Positions 26,982-34,377 of a stretch of DNA of 64,000 bases are shown here, one piece after another; the first letter of the stretch is position 1, and the number at the start of each line of letters is the position of its first letter. This stretch comes from Acidocella facilis ATCC 35904. Lineage in GTDB: Bacteria > Pseudomonadota > Alphaproteobacteria > Acetobacterales > Acetobacteraceae. A program made the position numbers and the translations under genes. Location of the stretch: assembly GCF_000687875.1 (NCBI RefSeq), contig NZ_JHYG01000001.1, positions 248,001 to 312,000 of the forward strand, read 5' to 3'. The notes below the pieces were generated by a model. It was not told where the DNA came from, ran no database searches, and saw nothing but the letters and a program-made list of their open reading frames with translations.

Positions 26982-27052
26982 GGCTGTAGGGGGGCGGATA
27001 AGATGTGTCCGCCCCTTTTCGTGTAATACAGAACGGACAGGAGTATGATTGG

Positions 27053-28210
27053 ATGACGAGGCCGTTCTATTTCGATAAAAATCATAGCCTCGGTTTAGCA
27101 ACAGCTAAGGACACTCTATCTCCTAGCGCTCCGGTAGAAGCCCGCCTTCTCTTGGAATTTGAAGCAGAGGGAACTTACACGAGACGCCCACCTGCTCTTG
27201 TCGATTTGGATGCGGCTCTTCCTAATACAGCCGACACCGCCCGAACCTGCTTTGCTCAGCTCTCGCAATGGCACCAGCCTGTCGAATTGTTCGAACTCCC
27301 GATGGCAGCTGTTGTTGGGCAAGGCAGCGTAGTGACCAATGAGCGTCGGTTGATCAAAGAGAGCGCGATTGAATTCATCGCGCATAATCGCGCACCAGAC
27401 GGTTTTATTACCAAGCCTGACGGGACATATGCCTGCACCGTTGAACGCGGTCAGTTCATTCAAGGCGCTTGTCTACTTGCGAAGCGTCCGTGGTATCAGA
27501 ATTACGGGCACTGGCTTGTTGACAGCCTGACCGTCATCGCGCTGGCAGCGGAGTTGATCCGCATCAATAAGTGGAAAATCGTCATAGGGAAATTTCCCAG
27601 CGCGGGCATGAGGCGCGCGGTGCTGGACAGCATTCAAATGATTTTCCCAGACATCGAGATGGAAGTCTTGGAACACCCGGACGACGAAGTCTGGTACTTC
27701 GAAAAACTTCTCTATGTCACACCGACACACGTCCCCCCCTTGTTCAAATCGCCAACCGCACTCCATAAGCTGCGTGGCTTCGCGGCTTCAATCGTGCCCA
27801 GAACGCCGGGGCGTCGCATATTCATTTCGCGGAATACGTCCAGTTTTCGTCGCCTGCTCAATGAAGAAGAGTTATTTGTGCTTCTTGGTGAGTACGGATT
27901 TGAAATGGTCTATCCAGAGACATTGCCCTTCGAAGAGCAGGTAGGGCTTTTTGCTGAAGCCGAAATCATCGTCGGTGTCAAAGGCGCAGCCTTGACGAAT
28001 TGCATCTTCTCGCCACGCGGGATGAAGGTTTTGGCTCTTTGCCCAGCGGATTTTCCGGACATGTTTTTCTGGGATTTCATTGCACAGCTCGATGGCCACT
28101 ATGCTGAAGTGTATGGTCCAATCGTGACCAACAACTATCCCAGCCATAATGATTTTTCGGTATCGATCGAAGCGTGCCGACGCGCGATCGAGACACTTTT
28201 AGACCTCTGA
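27053..28210 (+). CDS. glycosyltransferase family 61 (DUF563)-like protein
   Basis: A 385-residue protein with the GT61 pattern. YQNYGHWLVDSLTVIALAAE is the conserved HWL block, followed by RRIFISRNTSSFRRLLNEEE, then EEQVGLFAEAEIIVGVKGAALTN with the typical GAALTN motif. GT61 enzymes add xylose or related sugars in eukaryotes and serve capsule or exopolysaccharide synthesis in bacteria. AGGAG (27039-27043) lies 9 nt before the ATG at 27053. A three-codon ORF from 27045 ends on this ATG (ATGA). Base composition is clearly lower in GC than the flanks (25 of 60 in 27061-27120), as for the next gene, which suggests transfer. Confidence 0.8.
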   Translation: MTRPFYFDKNHSLGLATAKDTLSPSAPVEARLLLEFEAEGTYTRRPPALVDLDAALPNTADTARTCFAQLSQWHQPVELFELPMAAVVGQGSVVTNERRLIKESAIEFIAHNRAPDGFITKPDGTYACTVERGQFIQGACLLAKRPWYQNYGHWLVDSLTVIALAAELIRINKWKIVIGKFPSAGMRRAVLDSIQMIFPDIEMEVLEHPDDEVWYFEKLLYVTPTHVPPLFKSPTALHKLRGFAASIVPRTPGRRIFISRNTSSFRRLLNEEELFVLLGEYGFEMVYPETLPFEEQVGLFAEAEIIVGVKGAALTNCIFSPRGMKVLALCPADFPDMFFWDFIAQLDGHYAEVYGPIVTNNYPSHNDFSVSIEACRRAIETLLDL

Positions 28211-28242
28211 CATTCAACTTTTCGCCGAAGCGGATAACATCC

Positions 28243-29427
28243 ATGTGGAATGACGAAATTCTGCGTAACCTGATTACATCGTCTCTCTGGCGCTACGGCG
28301 AATGGGGCAAAGATAACCACTCACTTTTACGCTTTGCCCCGAACGGGAAAGTTGCATGGTATAAGCACTATAACGAAGCGTTGTGGAGGCTGAAGGAAGG
28401 CTGCATCGTCATCTCACATATCGACGGGATGGAAACCGTTCGGTTCAACGAGGTCCATATGGTAGACCAGAAAATTCATCTCGTTGGAGATTTTCTTTTG
28501 TCCGATCCATCACCTTTCAAGATGACGCTGACATCGGTCGATTTCGAGGAGGCAGCGTTGGCAATCCCTGCTCCCGACCAAACTGCGCTTGCCGAAACCG
28601 CTGGTAATAGAATTCTGGTTTCGCTCTGTTTTCATTTCCGCGCGGCGACGGTCAAATATCTGTTGCAGGTCATCAGAAACTACCTGTCTTTTCCCGTGGC
28701 GAAGCTAGATGTGCTTATCTACACGAACGCCTCAGGCGAAGATCTCGGCGTGCTTCAGGCTGCTGTACAACAAGGTCTCTCTGGGCAGGAGGAACGTAAC
28801 AGCGTTTTAATCAAACCTGTTCCGAACCTGGATGACCCTTGGCTGCTGCCTTGGGCGCATAAAGCCGACTTTAAGGATCTCTTCCTCGATCGCGATGATT
28901 ATACCCATTACATCTACTCGGAAGACGATCTCGCCTTTAATTTCGCGAATTTTCAATATTTCGTGCGTTACAGGGACACGTTGAAGAGCCTTGGGCTTGT
29001 GCCCGCTTTTTGCGTCACTGAATATAGTGATGACGGGCAAGTTTACGCAAAGGAACAGCCCTACAAGATCGACCTCAGCCTAACCAGGTCGGTTCGTATC
29101 GGTGACCTCAACTTCATCAATCACGAAAATCCATACAACGCGTTCTACATTTTGGACAAAGCCATGGCACAAGCCTACATTTCGTCCGATTCGTTCGACG
29201 TGGAGAAGAGCAAGGGTAAATGCGTTTGGGGAATCGCCGAGCGCGCCGCGATGGGGCTGTGCTACGAAAATATTCCCGAAGGCTTTGCCTCAACCTATGT
29301 TGTGCCACTGGACCGCGAAAAAAAGACTATCCCGTCTTTCGCTATGGTCGAGCATCTTCCCAATAAATATGTGAACGAGAAAAACACGGCTTTCTCGAAG
29401 ATTTTGCTGCGGGATCTGTTCACCTGA
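28243..29427 (+). CDS. unrecognised protein, probably a glycosyltransferase
   Basis: A 394-residue protein I cannot assign to a family. The N-terminal 110 residues read like a small beta-rich module (LWRYGEWGKDNHSLLRFAPNG, then WYKHYNEALWRLKEG). From about 125 an alpha/beta domain begins (NRILVSLCFHFRAATVKYLLQVI) and contains HYIYSEDDLAFNF, where EDD could be the metal-binding acidic motif of a GT-A fold. FCVTEYSDDGQVYAKEQPYKIDL follows. No signal peptide or membrane span is seen. The ATG at 28243 is preferred; the frame is open to 28174, inside the previous gene. It shares low GC with its partner, so the two were probably acquired together and may act on one glycan. Confidence 0.6.
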   Translation: MWNDEILRNLITSSLWRYGEWGKDNHSLLRFAPNGKVAWYKHYNEALWRLKEGCIVISHIDGMETVRFNEVHMVDQKIHLVGDFLLSDPSPFKMTLTSVDFEEAALAIPAPDQTALAETAGNRILVSLCFHFRAATVKYLLQVIRNYLSFPVAKLDVLIYTNASGEDLGVLQAAVQQGLSGQEERNSVLIKPVPNLDDPWLLPWAHKADFKDLFLDRDDYTHYIYSEDDLAFNFANFQYFVRYRDTLKSLGLVPAFCVTEYSDDGQVYAKEQPYKIDLSLTRSVRIGDLNFINHENPYNAFYILDKAMAQAYISSDSFDVEKSKGKCVWGIAERAAMGLCYENIPEGFASTYVVPLDREKKTIPSFAMVEHLPNKYVNEKNTAFSKILLRDLFT

Positions 29428-29431
29428 TCCG

Positions 29432-30907
29432 TCAGCTGCGGGAGCTGGGATACGTCCCCTCCCAGCCCCCGCCAAGGGCCTGATACAACGTCACCAAATC
29501 CGTGCCCAACTTCTGCAGTGAGTCCGCCTGGTTCTGCTGGGCGGCGAGGTTGGTTTGCTGGGTGGTCAGCACGGTCAGGTAGTCCACCAAGCCTTCCTTG
29601 TATTGCTCTTCCGCCAAGCTGAGGGCGATCTGGCTCTGGTGTACGTCTTCCTGCAGCGCCTGCTGAGTGGCGTGTTCCTGTTCATAATTCACCAAAGCGG
29701 TATTCACCTGGGTGAAGGCGGTGAGCGCGGTTTTGGCGTAGGCGATGGCGGCTTCCTTCTGCTTGGCCTCGCTCAGCTTCAGCGCGCCGCGCAGCTGGCC
29801 GCCCTCGAACAGCGGCAGCGTCACCGTCGGGCCGAAGCCGTAGGTGAGCGATTTCCAGCTATCCATGGCATTCAGCGTCATCCCTTCCAGCGAGGCGGAG
29901 GCGCTGAGCGAAATGTCGGGGAAGAAGGCGGCCTTGGCGGCGCCGATCTGCGCGGTGGCGGCGTGCAGATTATCGGCGGCTTCGCGCATATCCGGCCGAC
30001 GGGTCAGCAGCTCGGCCGGCAGGCCCACCGGCACGCTGGGCGGGGTGAGCGGCACAGGGGCGGGGGTGAGCAGATCCTGCGGCAGCCCGTCCGGGGTCTG
30101 GCCCAGCAACAGGCCGATCTGGTTGATCAGCCCGTCGCGCTGGGCGATCAAGGTCGGGATCTGCGCGGAAATCTGCGCCGCGGTGGCGCGGGCATTGGCG
30201 ACATCGAGCGAGGTGGTCAGCCCCGCCTGCTGGCGCTCGGCGGTGAGTTTTACCAGCTGGTTGGCGAAATCCAGGTTCTTCTGGGTGATGCCGAGCACGG
30301 CCTCGGTGCCGCGCAGCTGGATATAATTGCTGGCCACCTGCGCTTCCACATTCAGCAGGGCGGCGCGGCGGGCTTCCTCGGAGGCGCGGGCCTTGGCCAC
30401 GGCGGCTTCGACCAGGCGCTTGTTCTTGCCCCAGAGATCGAGGTCGAACATCGTCTGCAGCCCGTACTGGTAGAGATTATAGGGCTGGGTGACGCTGGGA
30501 AAGGCTTTGCCGAACTGGCCGAGCGGGCTGTTCGGGCTGACCACGTTGCGGCTATAGGAGGCGTTGGCGCCGAGATTGGGGTAGAGCGCCGCGCCCTGGA
30601 TCTGCGCCTGCGCCTCAGCCTCGAACAGGCGCTGGGTGGCGATCTGCAGGTCCAGATTCTGCTGCACGGCGCGGGTTTCCAGGGCGGTCAGCACCGGGTC
30701 GTTGAAACTGTTCCACCATTGCGGGTCCACCGCGCCGCCGGAGACGTAAGGCGCGCTGCTGGCCGGGGCATCGTTGAGGAAGGCGATGGGCGCGTTGGCG
30801 TGGGGCGCCTGGTCATTCGGCCCGAGCATGCAGCCCGACAAGGCGGCCAGCAGCCCGAGCGACAGGGCGGAGCCGGTAAGGCCACGGCGCAAATGCATGG
30901 ATGTCAC
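29432..30907 (-). CDS. RND efflux outer-membrane lipoprotein, NodT/OprM family
   Basis: A 491-residue TolC-like outer-membrane factor. A lipoprotein signal ends in the lipobox LSGC, with the acylated Cys at about 26. PQWWNSFNDPVL follows, then two repeated helical regions with LDVANARATAAQ and EGLVDYLTVLTTQQT, and the typical YQALGGGW C-terminus. These proteins form the exit duct of tripartite drug or metal pumps. No pump or adaptor gene is nearby, so it is either an orphan or works with a pump encoded elsewhere. The GTG at 30907 has GGGAG 10 nt upstream; an ATG at 30898 is the alternative. Confidence 0.88.
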   Translation of the reverse strand: MTSMHLRRGLTGSALSLGLLAALSGCMLGPNDQAPHANAPIAFLNDAPASSAPYVSGGAVDPQWWNSFNDPVLTALETRAVQQNLDLQIATQRLFEAEAQAQIQGAALYPNLGANASYSRNVVSPNSPLGQFGKAFPSVTQPYNLYQYGLQTMFDLDLWGKNKRLVEAAVAKARASEEARRAALLNVEAQVASNYIQLRGTEAVLGITQKNLDFANQLVKLTAERQQAGLTTSLDVANARATAAQISAQIPTLIAQRDGLINQIGLLLGQTPDGLPQDLLTPAPVPLTPPSVPVGLPAELLTRRPDMREAADNLHAATAQIGAAKAAFFPDISLSASASLEGMTLNAMDSWKSLTYGFGPTVTLPLFEGGQLRGALKLSEAKQKEAAIAYAKTALTAFTQVNTALVNYEQEHATQQALQEDVHQSQIALSLAEEQYKEGLVDYLTVLTTQQTNLAAQQNQADSLQKLGTDLVTLYQALGGGWEGTYPSSRS

Positions 30908-31304
30908 GATCTTCAAACTCCCTGTGCCGCGCCCGCGGCGGCCGCCAAAACAACCATGGCCGGGCCTGTCCGGGCAAGCCTCGCCCTGGGCAGAATCAAC
31001 CAGCCGATGAAATTGCCGTCTTGTTGCACATAGGACAGGTTTCATACCACTCTTAAACCAAGCTGGCAGCTATACGGCGGAAAACCCCGCGCACATCTTG
31101 AAAAACAGGGGAATTGTGCCGGGTGGCGCCGCCGCCATCGCAGCGAAACTGTTGAAAAGCCAAATCTTTGATTGAGCTTGCGCAACGCGGTTCTCATCAA
31201 AATCGCTAAGATCGTTAAAATATCGAAAAAAACCCTTGCGTCCGAGTCGTTTTTGCAGGTTAACTCCACTTAAGGTTGAAGTGCCCAAAAAGGGAGATAA
31301 CGAA
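30908..31304. other. 397-bp divergent intergenic region
   Basis: The region separates the efflux gene from the unknown gene at 31305. The half nearer the latter (31140-31260) is AT-rich and is probably promoter DNA for both sides. A TTGCGCAA palindrome lies around 31178-31185. I see no ORF with a convincing start, no RNA gene and no strong promoter match. Confidence 0.5.
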
Positions 31305-31955
31305 ATGGCTGGTTTCACTTCTTTGGACGTGATCGTTCGTGACAAGCTGCGGACGTGGCCGCAGCATCCGCCGGGTCTCGCGGATCACGATATGGGGGCG
31401 TCCGGGTCATGGCTGCGGGCGAGGCCGGGGCCGCCGCAGGAACGCGACCAGCCTTTCCTGAAGCTGCCCGGCGCCAACCGGCTGCGCACCCATCCGGATG
31501 GGTTGTGGCTGTGTTTCGGCGGCACCGAGGCGGACCCGTATGTCGATCTCTTCGCCATCGAGGCCTGCGGCTGCTACCAGAATTTGCTCGATAAGCGCTC
31601 GCGCTTCGCCCCCTCGATGCATTCCTGGCTGGCGGTGTGTTCGGAGGAATGGCTGATGCAGCCGGTCTCGCCCAACAACCCGATGCCGCGCTGGCGCTAT
31701 ACCGGCTTGCTGCGGCGCACGCCGACCGGGCCGCTGGTGCTGCCGGTGCGCGATATGCGGGTGATGTATGCGCTGCGCCCGCGCCAATATACCGGCTTCG
31801 TCACCAGCCAGATTCCGCACGCGCATGAGTTTTTCGCGCCGATGGAGGCGATCATCGGGCCGGAGGGCTGGCAGCATCCGCCGCTGCGCGCTTTCATCGC
31901 CCGCACCTCGCCGCGGGCGAATTTCTTTTCCTATCCGGGGGCGAGTGCGGCCTAA
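31305..31955 (+). CDS. conserved-looking protein of unknown function
   Basis: A 216-residue protein I do not recognise. It has no signal peptide or membrane span, is rich in Pro, Trp and Arg, and has three Cys residues in two short clusters (EACGCYQN, LAVCSEE). The C-terminal half has regular beta-strand-like text (GPLVLPVRDMRVMYALRPRQY). AGGGAG lies 8 nt before the ATG at 31305, and codon use is typical of the genome, so it is a real gene. Its stop is only 3 bp from the convergent stop of the Rrf2 regulator. Confidence 0.65.
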   Translation: MAGFTSLDVIVRDKLRTWPQHPPGLADHDMGASGSWLRARPGPPQERDQPFLKLPGANRLRTHPDGLWLCFGGTEADPYVDLFAIEACGCYQNLLDKRSRFAPSMHSWLAVCSEEWLMQPVSPNNPMPRWRYTGLLRRTPTGPLVLPVRDMRVMYALRPRQYTGFVTSQIPHAHEFFAPMEAIIGPEGWQHPPLRAFIARTSPRANFFSYPGASAA

Positions 31956-31958
31956 GGC

Positions 31959-32399
31959 TCAGGCGGTGAGGTCGGCGGGCAGTTTACCGTCCGCCAGCGC
32001 CTTGGCCAGCGAGGTGCCGTCCAGCTCATTGGCGATGGCATCGCGCACCCGGCGCATCACCTTGCGGATCTCGCAGGCCTGCTCGTCGCGGCATTCGTCG
32101 CAGCGGCGGTAATAATTCACCGAGACGCAGGCGAGCGGCGCCAGCGGGCCATCCATGATGCGCACCACCTGGCCGAAGGTGATCAGATCCGCCGGCTTGG
32201 CCAAAGCGTAGCCGCCGCCACGGCCCCGGCGCGAGCGCACCAGCCCGTTGCGGTTCAGCTCCAGCAGGATGGCTTCGAGGAATTTCTTCGGCAGATTCTC
32301 GCGCTCGGCGATTTCGGAGACCAGCAACAGCTTGTCGTCCTTCTCACGCGCCAGCACCATCAGGGCCTGCAAGGCATATTTGCATTTCTGCGACAGCAT
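31959..32399 (-). CDS. Rrf2-family transcriptional regulator, probable Fe-S sensor
   Basis: A 146-residue Rrf2 protein. The N-terminal winged helix (MLSQKCKYALQALMVLA, then EIAERENLPKKFLEAIL) and wing GLVRSRRGRGGGYALAKP are clear. Four Cys follow at about 91, 100, 103 and 109 (ACVSVNYYRRCDECRDEQACEI), a spacing unlike IscR (92/98/104) but suitable for an iron-sulfur cluster. Members sense iron-sulfur status, iron, redox or nitric oxide. No isc or suf genes are nearby, so its targets are unknown. Confidence 0.88.
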   Translation of the reverse strand: MLSQKCKYALQALMVLAREKDDKLLLVSEIAERENLPKKFLEAILLELNRNGLVRSRRGRGGGYALAKPADLITFGQVVRIMDGPLAPLACVSVNYYRRCDECRDEQACEIRKVMRRVRDAIANELDGTSLAKALADGKLPADLTA

Positions 32400-32520
32400 G
32401 ACCCTTCTCCCGGCTCCTTTTGATCTGACATATTCATCTACAAGACATAGGGCGCGTAGAAAATATCCCAGCGAACATATTGCGGAATTTCCGATAGAAA
32501 AACAAGGAATTCGGTAGGCG

Positions 32521-34116
32521 TCAGAGACCGGCCAGGCTCTTGATCACCGCTTCCGCGACCTTGATGCCATCCACCCCGGCGGAGAGAATGCCACCCGCAT
32601 AGCCGGCCCCTTCCCCGGCCGGATACAGCCCGCGCGTGTTCAACGAGCAGAAATCCTTGCCCCGGGTGATGCGCAGCGGCGAGGAGGTGCGGGTTTCCAC
32701 CCCGGTCAGCACCGCATCCGGACGGTCGAAGCCTTTGATCTGCTTGCCGAAGGCCGGCAGCGCCTCGCGGATGGCTTCGATGGCGTAATCCGGCAAGGTC
32801 GGCGCCAGATCGGTGAGGTGCACGCCGGGCTTGTAGCTGGGCAGCACCTCGCCGAACGATTTGGAAGGCGTGCCGGCGATGAAATCGCCCACCAGCTGCC
32901 CTGGCGCCTGGTAGGCGCCTCCGCCCGCCACATAGGCGGCACGTTCCCAGACCCGCTGGAATTCCACCCCGGCCATTACATCCCCCGGATAATCCGCCGG
33001 GGTGATGCCGACGACGATGCCGGCATTGGCGTTGCGCTCGGCGCGGGAATATTGGCTCATGCCGTTGGTCACCACCTGCCCGGCCTCGGAGGTGGCGGCG
33101 ACCACTGTGCCGCCCGGACACATGCAGAAACTATAGACCGAGCGGCCATTCCTGGCGTGGTGCACCAGCTTGTAATCGGCGGCCCCCAGGATCGGGTGGC
33201 CGGCGAAGGGGCCGAAGCGGTGGCGATCGATCATGCCTTGCGGATGCTCGATGCGAAAGCCGATGGAGAAGGGCTTGGCCTCCATGAACACGCCGCGCTG
33301 ATGCAGCCGGGCGAAACTGTCGCGCGCCGAATGGCCGATGGCGAGGATGACATGGTCGGTCTCGATCCGCTCGCCGCTCTCCAGCAGCACGGCGCGGATC
33401 TGGCCGTCCTGGATCTCGAAATCATCCACCCGCGTGTCGAACCGGTATTCGCCGCCCAGGGCGGTGACTTTCGCGCGGATCGCCTCGACCATGGAGACCA
33501 GCCGGAAGGTGCCGATATGCGGCTTGGCGATATAGAGGATTTCCTCCGGCGCTCCGGCCTCGACGAATTCCTCCATCACCTTGCGGCCGAGGAAGCGCGG
33601 ATCCTTGATCTGGGAATAGAGCTTGCCGTCCGAGAAGGTGCCGGCCCCGCCCTCGCCGAACTGCACGTTGGAGGCGACGTTGAGCTCGCCGCGCCGCCAC
33701 AGGCCCCAGGTATCCTTGGTGCGCTGGCGGACCAGCTTGCCGCGCTCCAGCACCAGCGGGCAGAATCCGGCCTCGGCCAGGATCAGCGCCGCCAGGATGC
33801 CGCAAGGGCCGGTGCCGATGATCACCGGGCGTTTCGCCGGGCGCGCCTGGGCGATGGCGGGGAATTGATAGCCCATATCCGGCGTCGGCATGCCGGTTTC
33901 AACCGCCCGGTCCAGCACGGCATCGACCGTATAGACCAACATCACCTGGGATTTCTTGCGGGCATCCCAGGCCCGCCTATGAACCTGCCAGGAAAGGATA
34001 GCGCTGTCCGGCACGCCGAACCCTTCAGCGATGGCGGCGATGAGCGCGGGCGGCTCATGGTCGATCGGCAGGCGCAATTCGGTGAGGCGGCGGGAGGGGA
34101 AGGATGTCGGGGCCAT
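32521..34116 (-). CDS. FAD-dependent dehydrogenase (COG2509 type)
   Basis: A 531-residue flavoprotein. An N-terminal DUF-like domain of about 90 residues (LRLPIDHEPPALIAAIAEGFG, then WQVHRRAWDARKK) precedes the FAD Rossmann motif GTGPCGILAA (101-110), a dinucleotide region with HVILAIGHSARDSF, and a C-terminal GRGLYPAGEGAGYAGGILSAGVDG-like FAD seal. Several Cys sit near the C-terminal half (FCMCPGG). Physiological substrates of this family are not established. The ATG at 34116 is chosen over an upstream in-frame ATG at 34149 by length. Confidence 0.82.
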   Translation of the reverse strand: MAPTSFPSRRLTELRLPIDHEPPALIAAIAEGFGVPDSAILSWQVHRRAWDARKKSQVMLVYTVDAVLDRAVETGMPTPDMGYQFPAIAQARPAKRPVIIGTGPCGILAALILAEAGFCPLVLERGKLVRQRTKDTWGLWRRGELNVASNVQFGEGGAGTFSDGKLYSQIKDPRFLGRKVMEEFVEAGAPEEILYIAKPHIGTFRLVSMVEAIRAKVTALGGEYRFDTRVDDFEIQDGQIRAVLLESGERIETDHVILAIGHSARDSFARLHQRGVFMEAKPFSIGFRIEHPQGMIDRHRFGPFAGHPILGAADYKLVHHARNGRSVYSFCMCPGGTVVAATSEAGQVVTNGMSQYSRAERNANAGIVVGITPADYPGDVMAGVEFQRVWERAAYVAGGGAYQAPGQLVGDFIAGTPSKSFGEVLPSYKPGVHLTDLAPTLPDYAIEAIREALPAFGKQIKGFDRPDAVLTGVETRTSSPLRITRGKDFCSLNTRGLYPAGEGAGYAGGILSAGVDGIKVAEAVIKSLAGL

Positions 34117-34173
34117 GGCAGATGTGGCGTCTAACCCGGCGCGGCGCATCCGCCAATCGTCCCGACGCGGATT

Positions 34174-34219
34174 TTATCCACAGCGCTCTTGATAAGCCTG
34201 TGGAGAAGCGTGTGGATGA
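34174..34219. promoter_or_regulatory. cluster of three DnaA-box-like 9-mers
   Basis: TTATCCACA (34174-34182) is a perfect DnaA box. TGTGGAGAA (34199-34207) and TGTGGATGA (34211-34219) are reverse-oriented boxes with one mismatch each, 12 bp apart. They lie in the gap between divergent genes. No clearly AT-rich unwinding element is seen beside them, and dnaA is not in the window. Confidence 0.45.
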
Positions 34220-34323
34220 AGCGCAAAGCGCGGCGCCTGGGCAGAGACCGGCACGGTTTGGCGCCGCGATGGTTGACCGGGATGCGGATCTGGGTTTCGG
34301 ATAGGCAATAATCCGGAGGCCGC

Positions 34324-34377
34324 ATGACGAAATTTCACTGGCCAGAGCTTGGACTTTGCGTGGGCGGGCGGGGGTGA
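34324..34377 (+). CDS. possible 17-codon leader peptide
   Basis: An ATG at 34324 has an excellent ribosome site, GGAGG (34315-34319), 4 nt upstream. It reads MTKFHWPELGLCVGGRG and stops at TGA 34375-34377, overlapping the GTG start of the glycosyltransferase (GTGA). The large gene has no good ribosome site of its own, so translation may be coupled through this short ORF. A frameshift in the true N-terminus of the glycosyltransferase is the alternative. Confidence 0.35.
   Translation: MTKFHWPELGLCVGGRG

Noticed and set aside
34174-34219. Calling the DnaA-box cluster the chromosomal origin
   Set aside because: Three short boxes without an AT-rich unwinding region, dnaA or typical origin neighbours are not enough; kept as a finding only.
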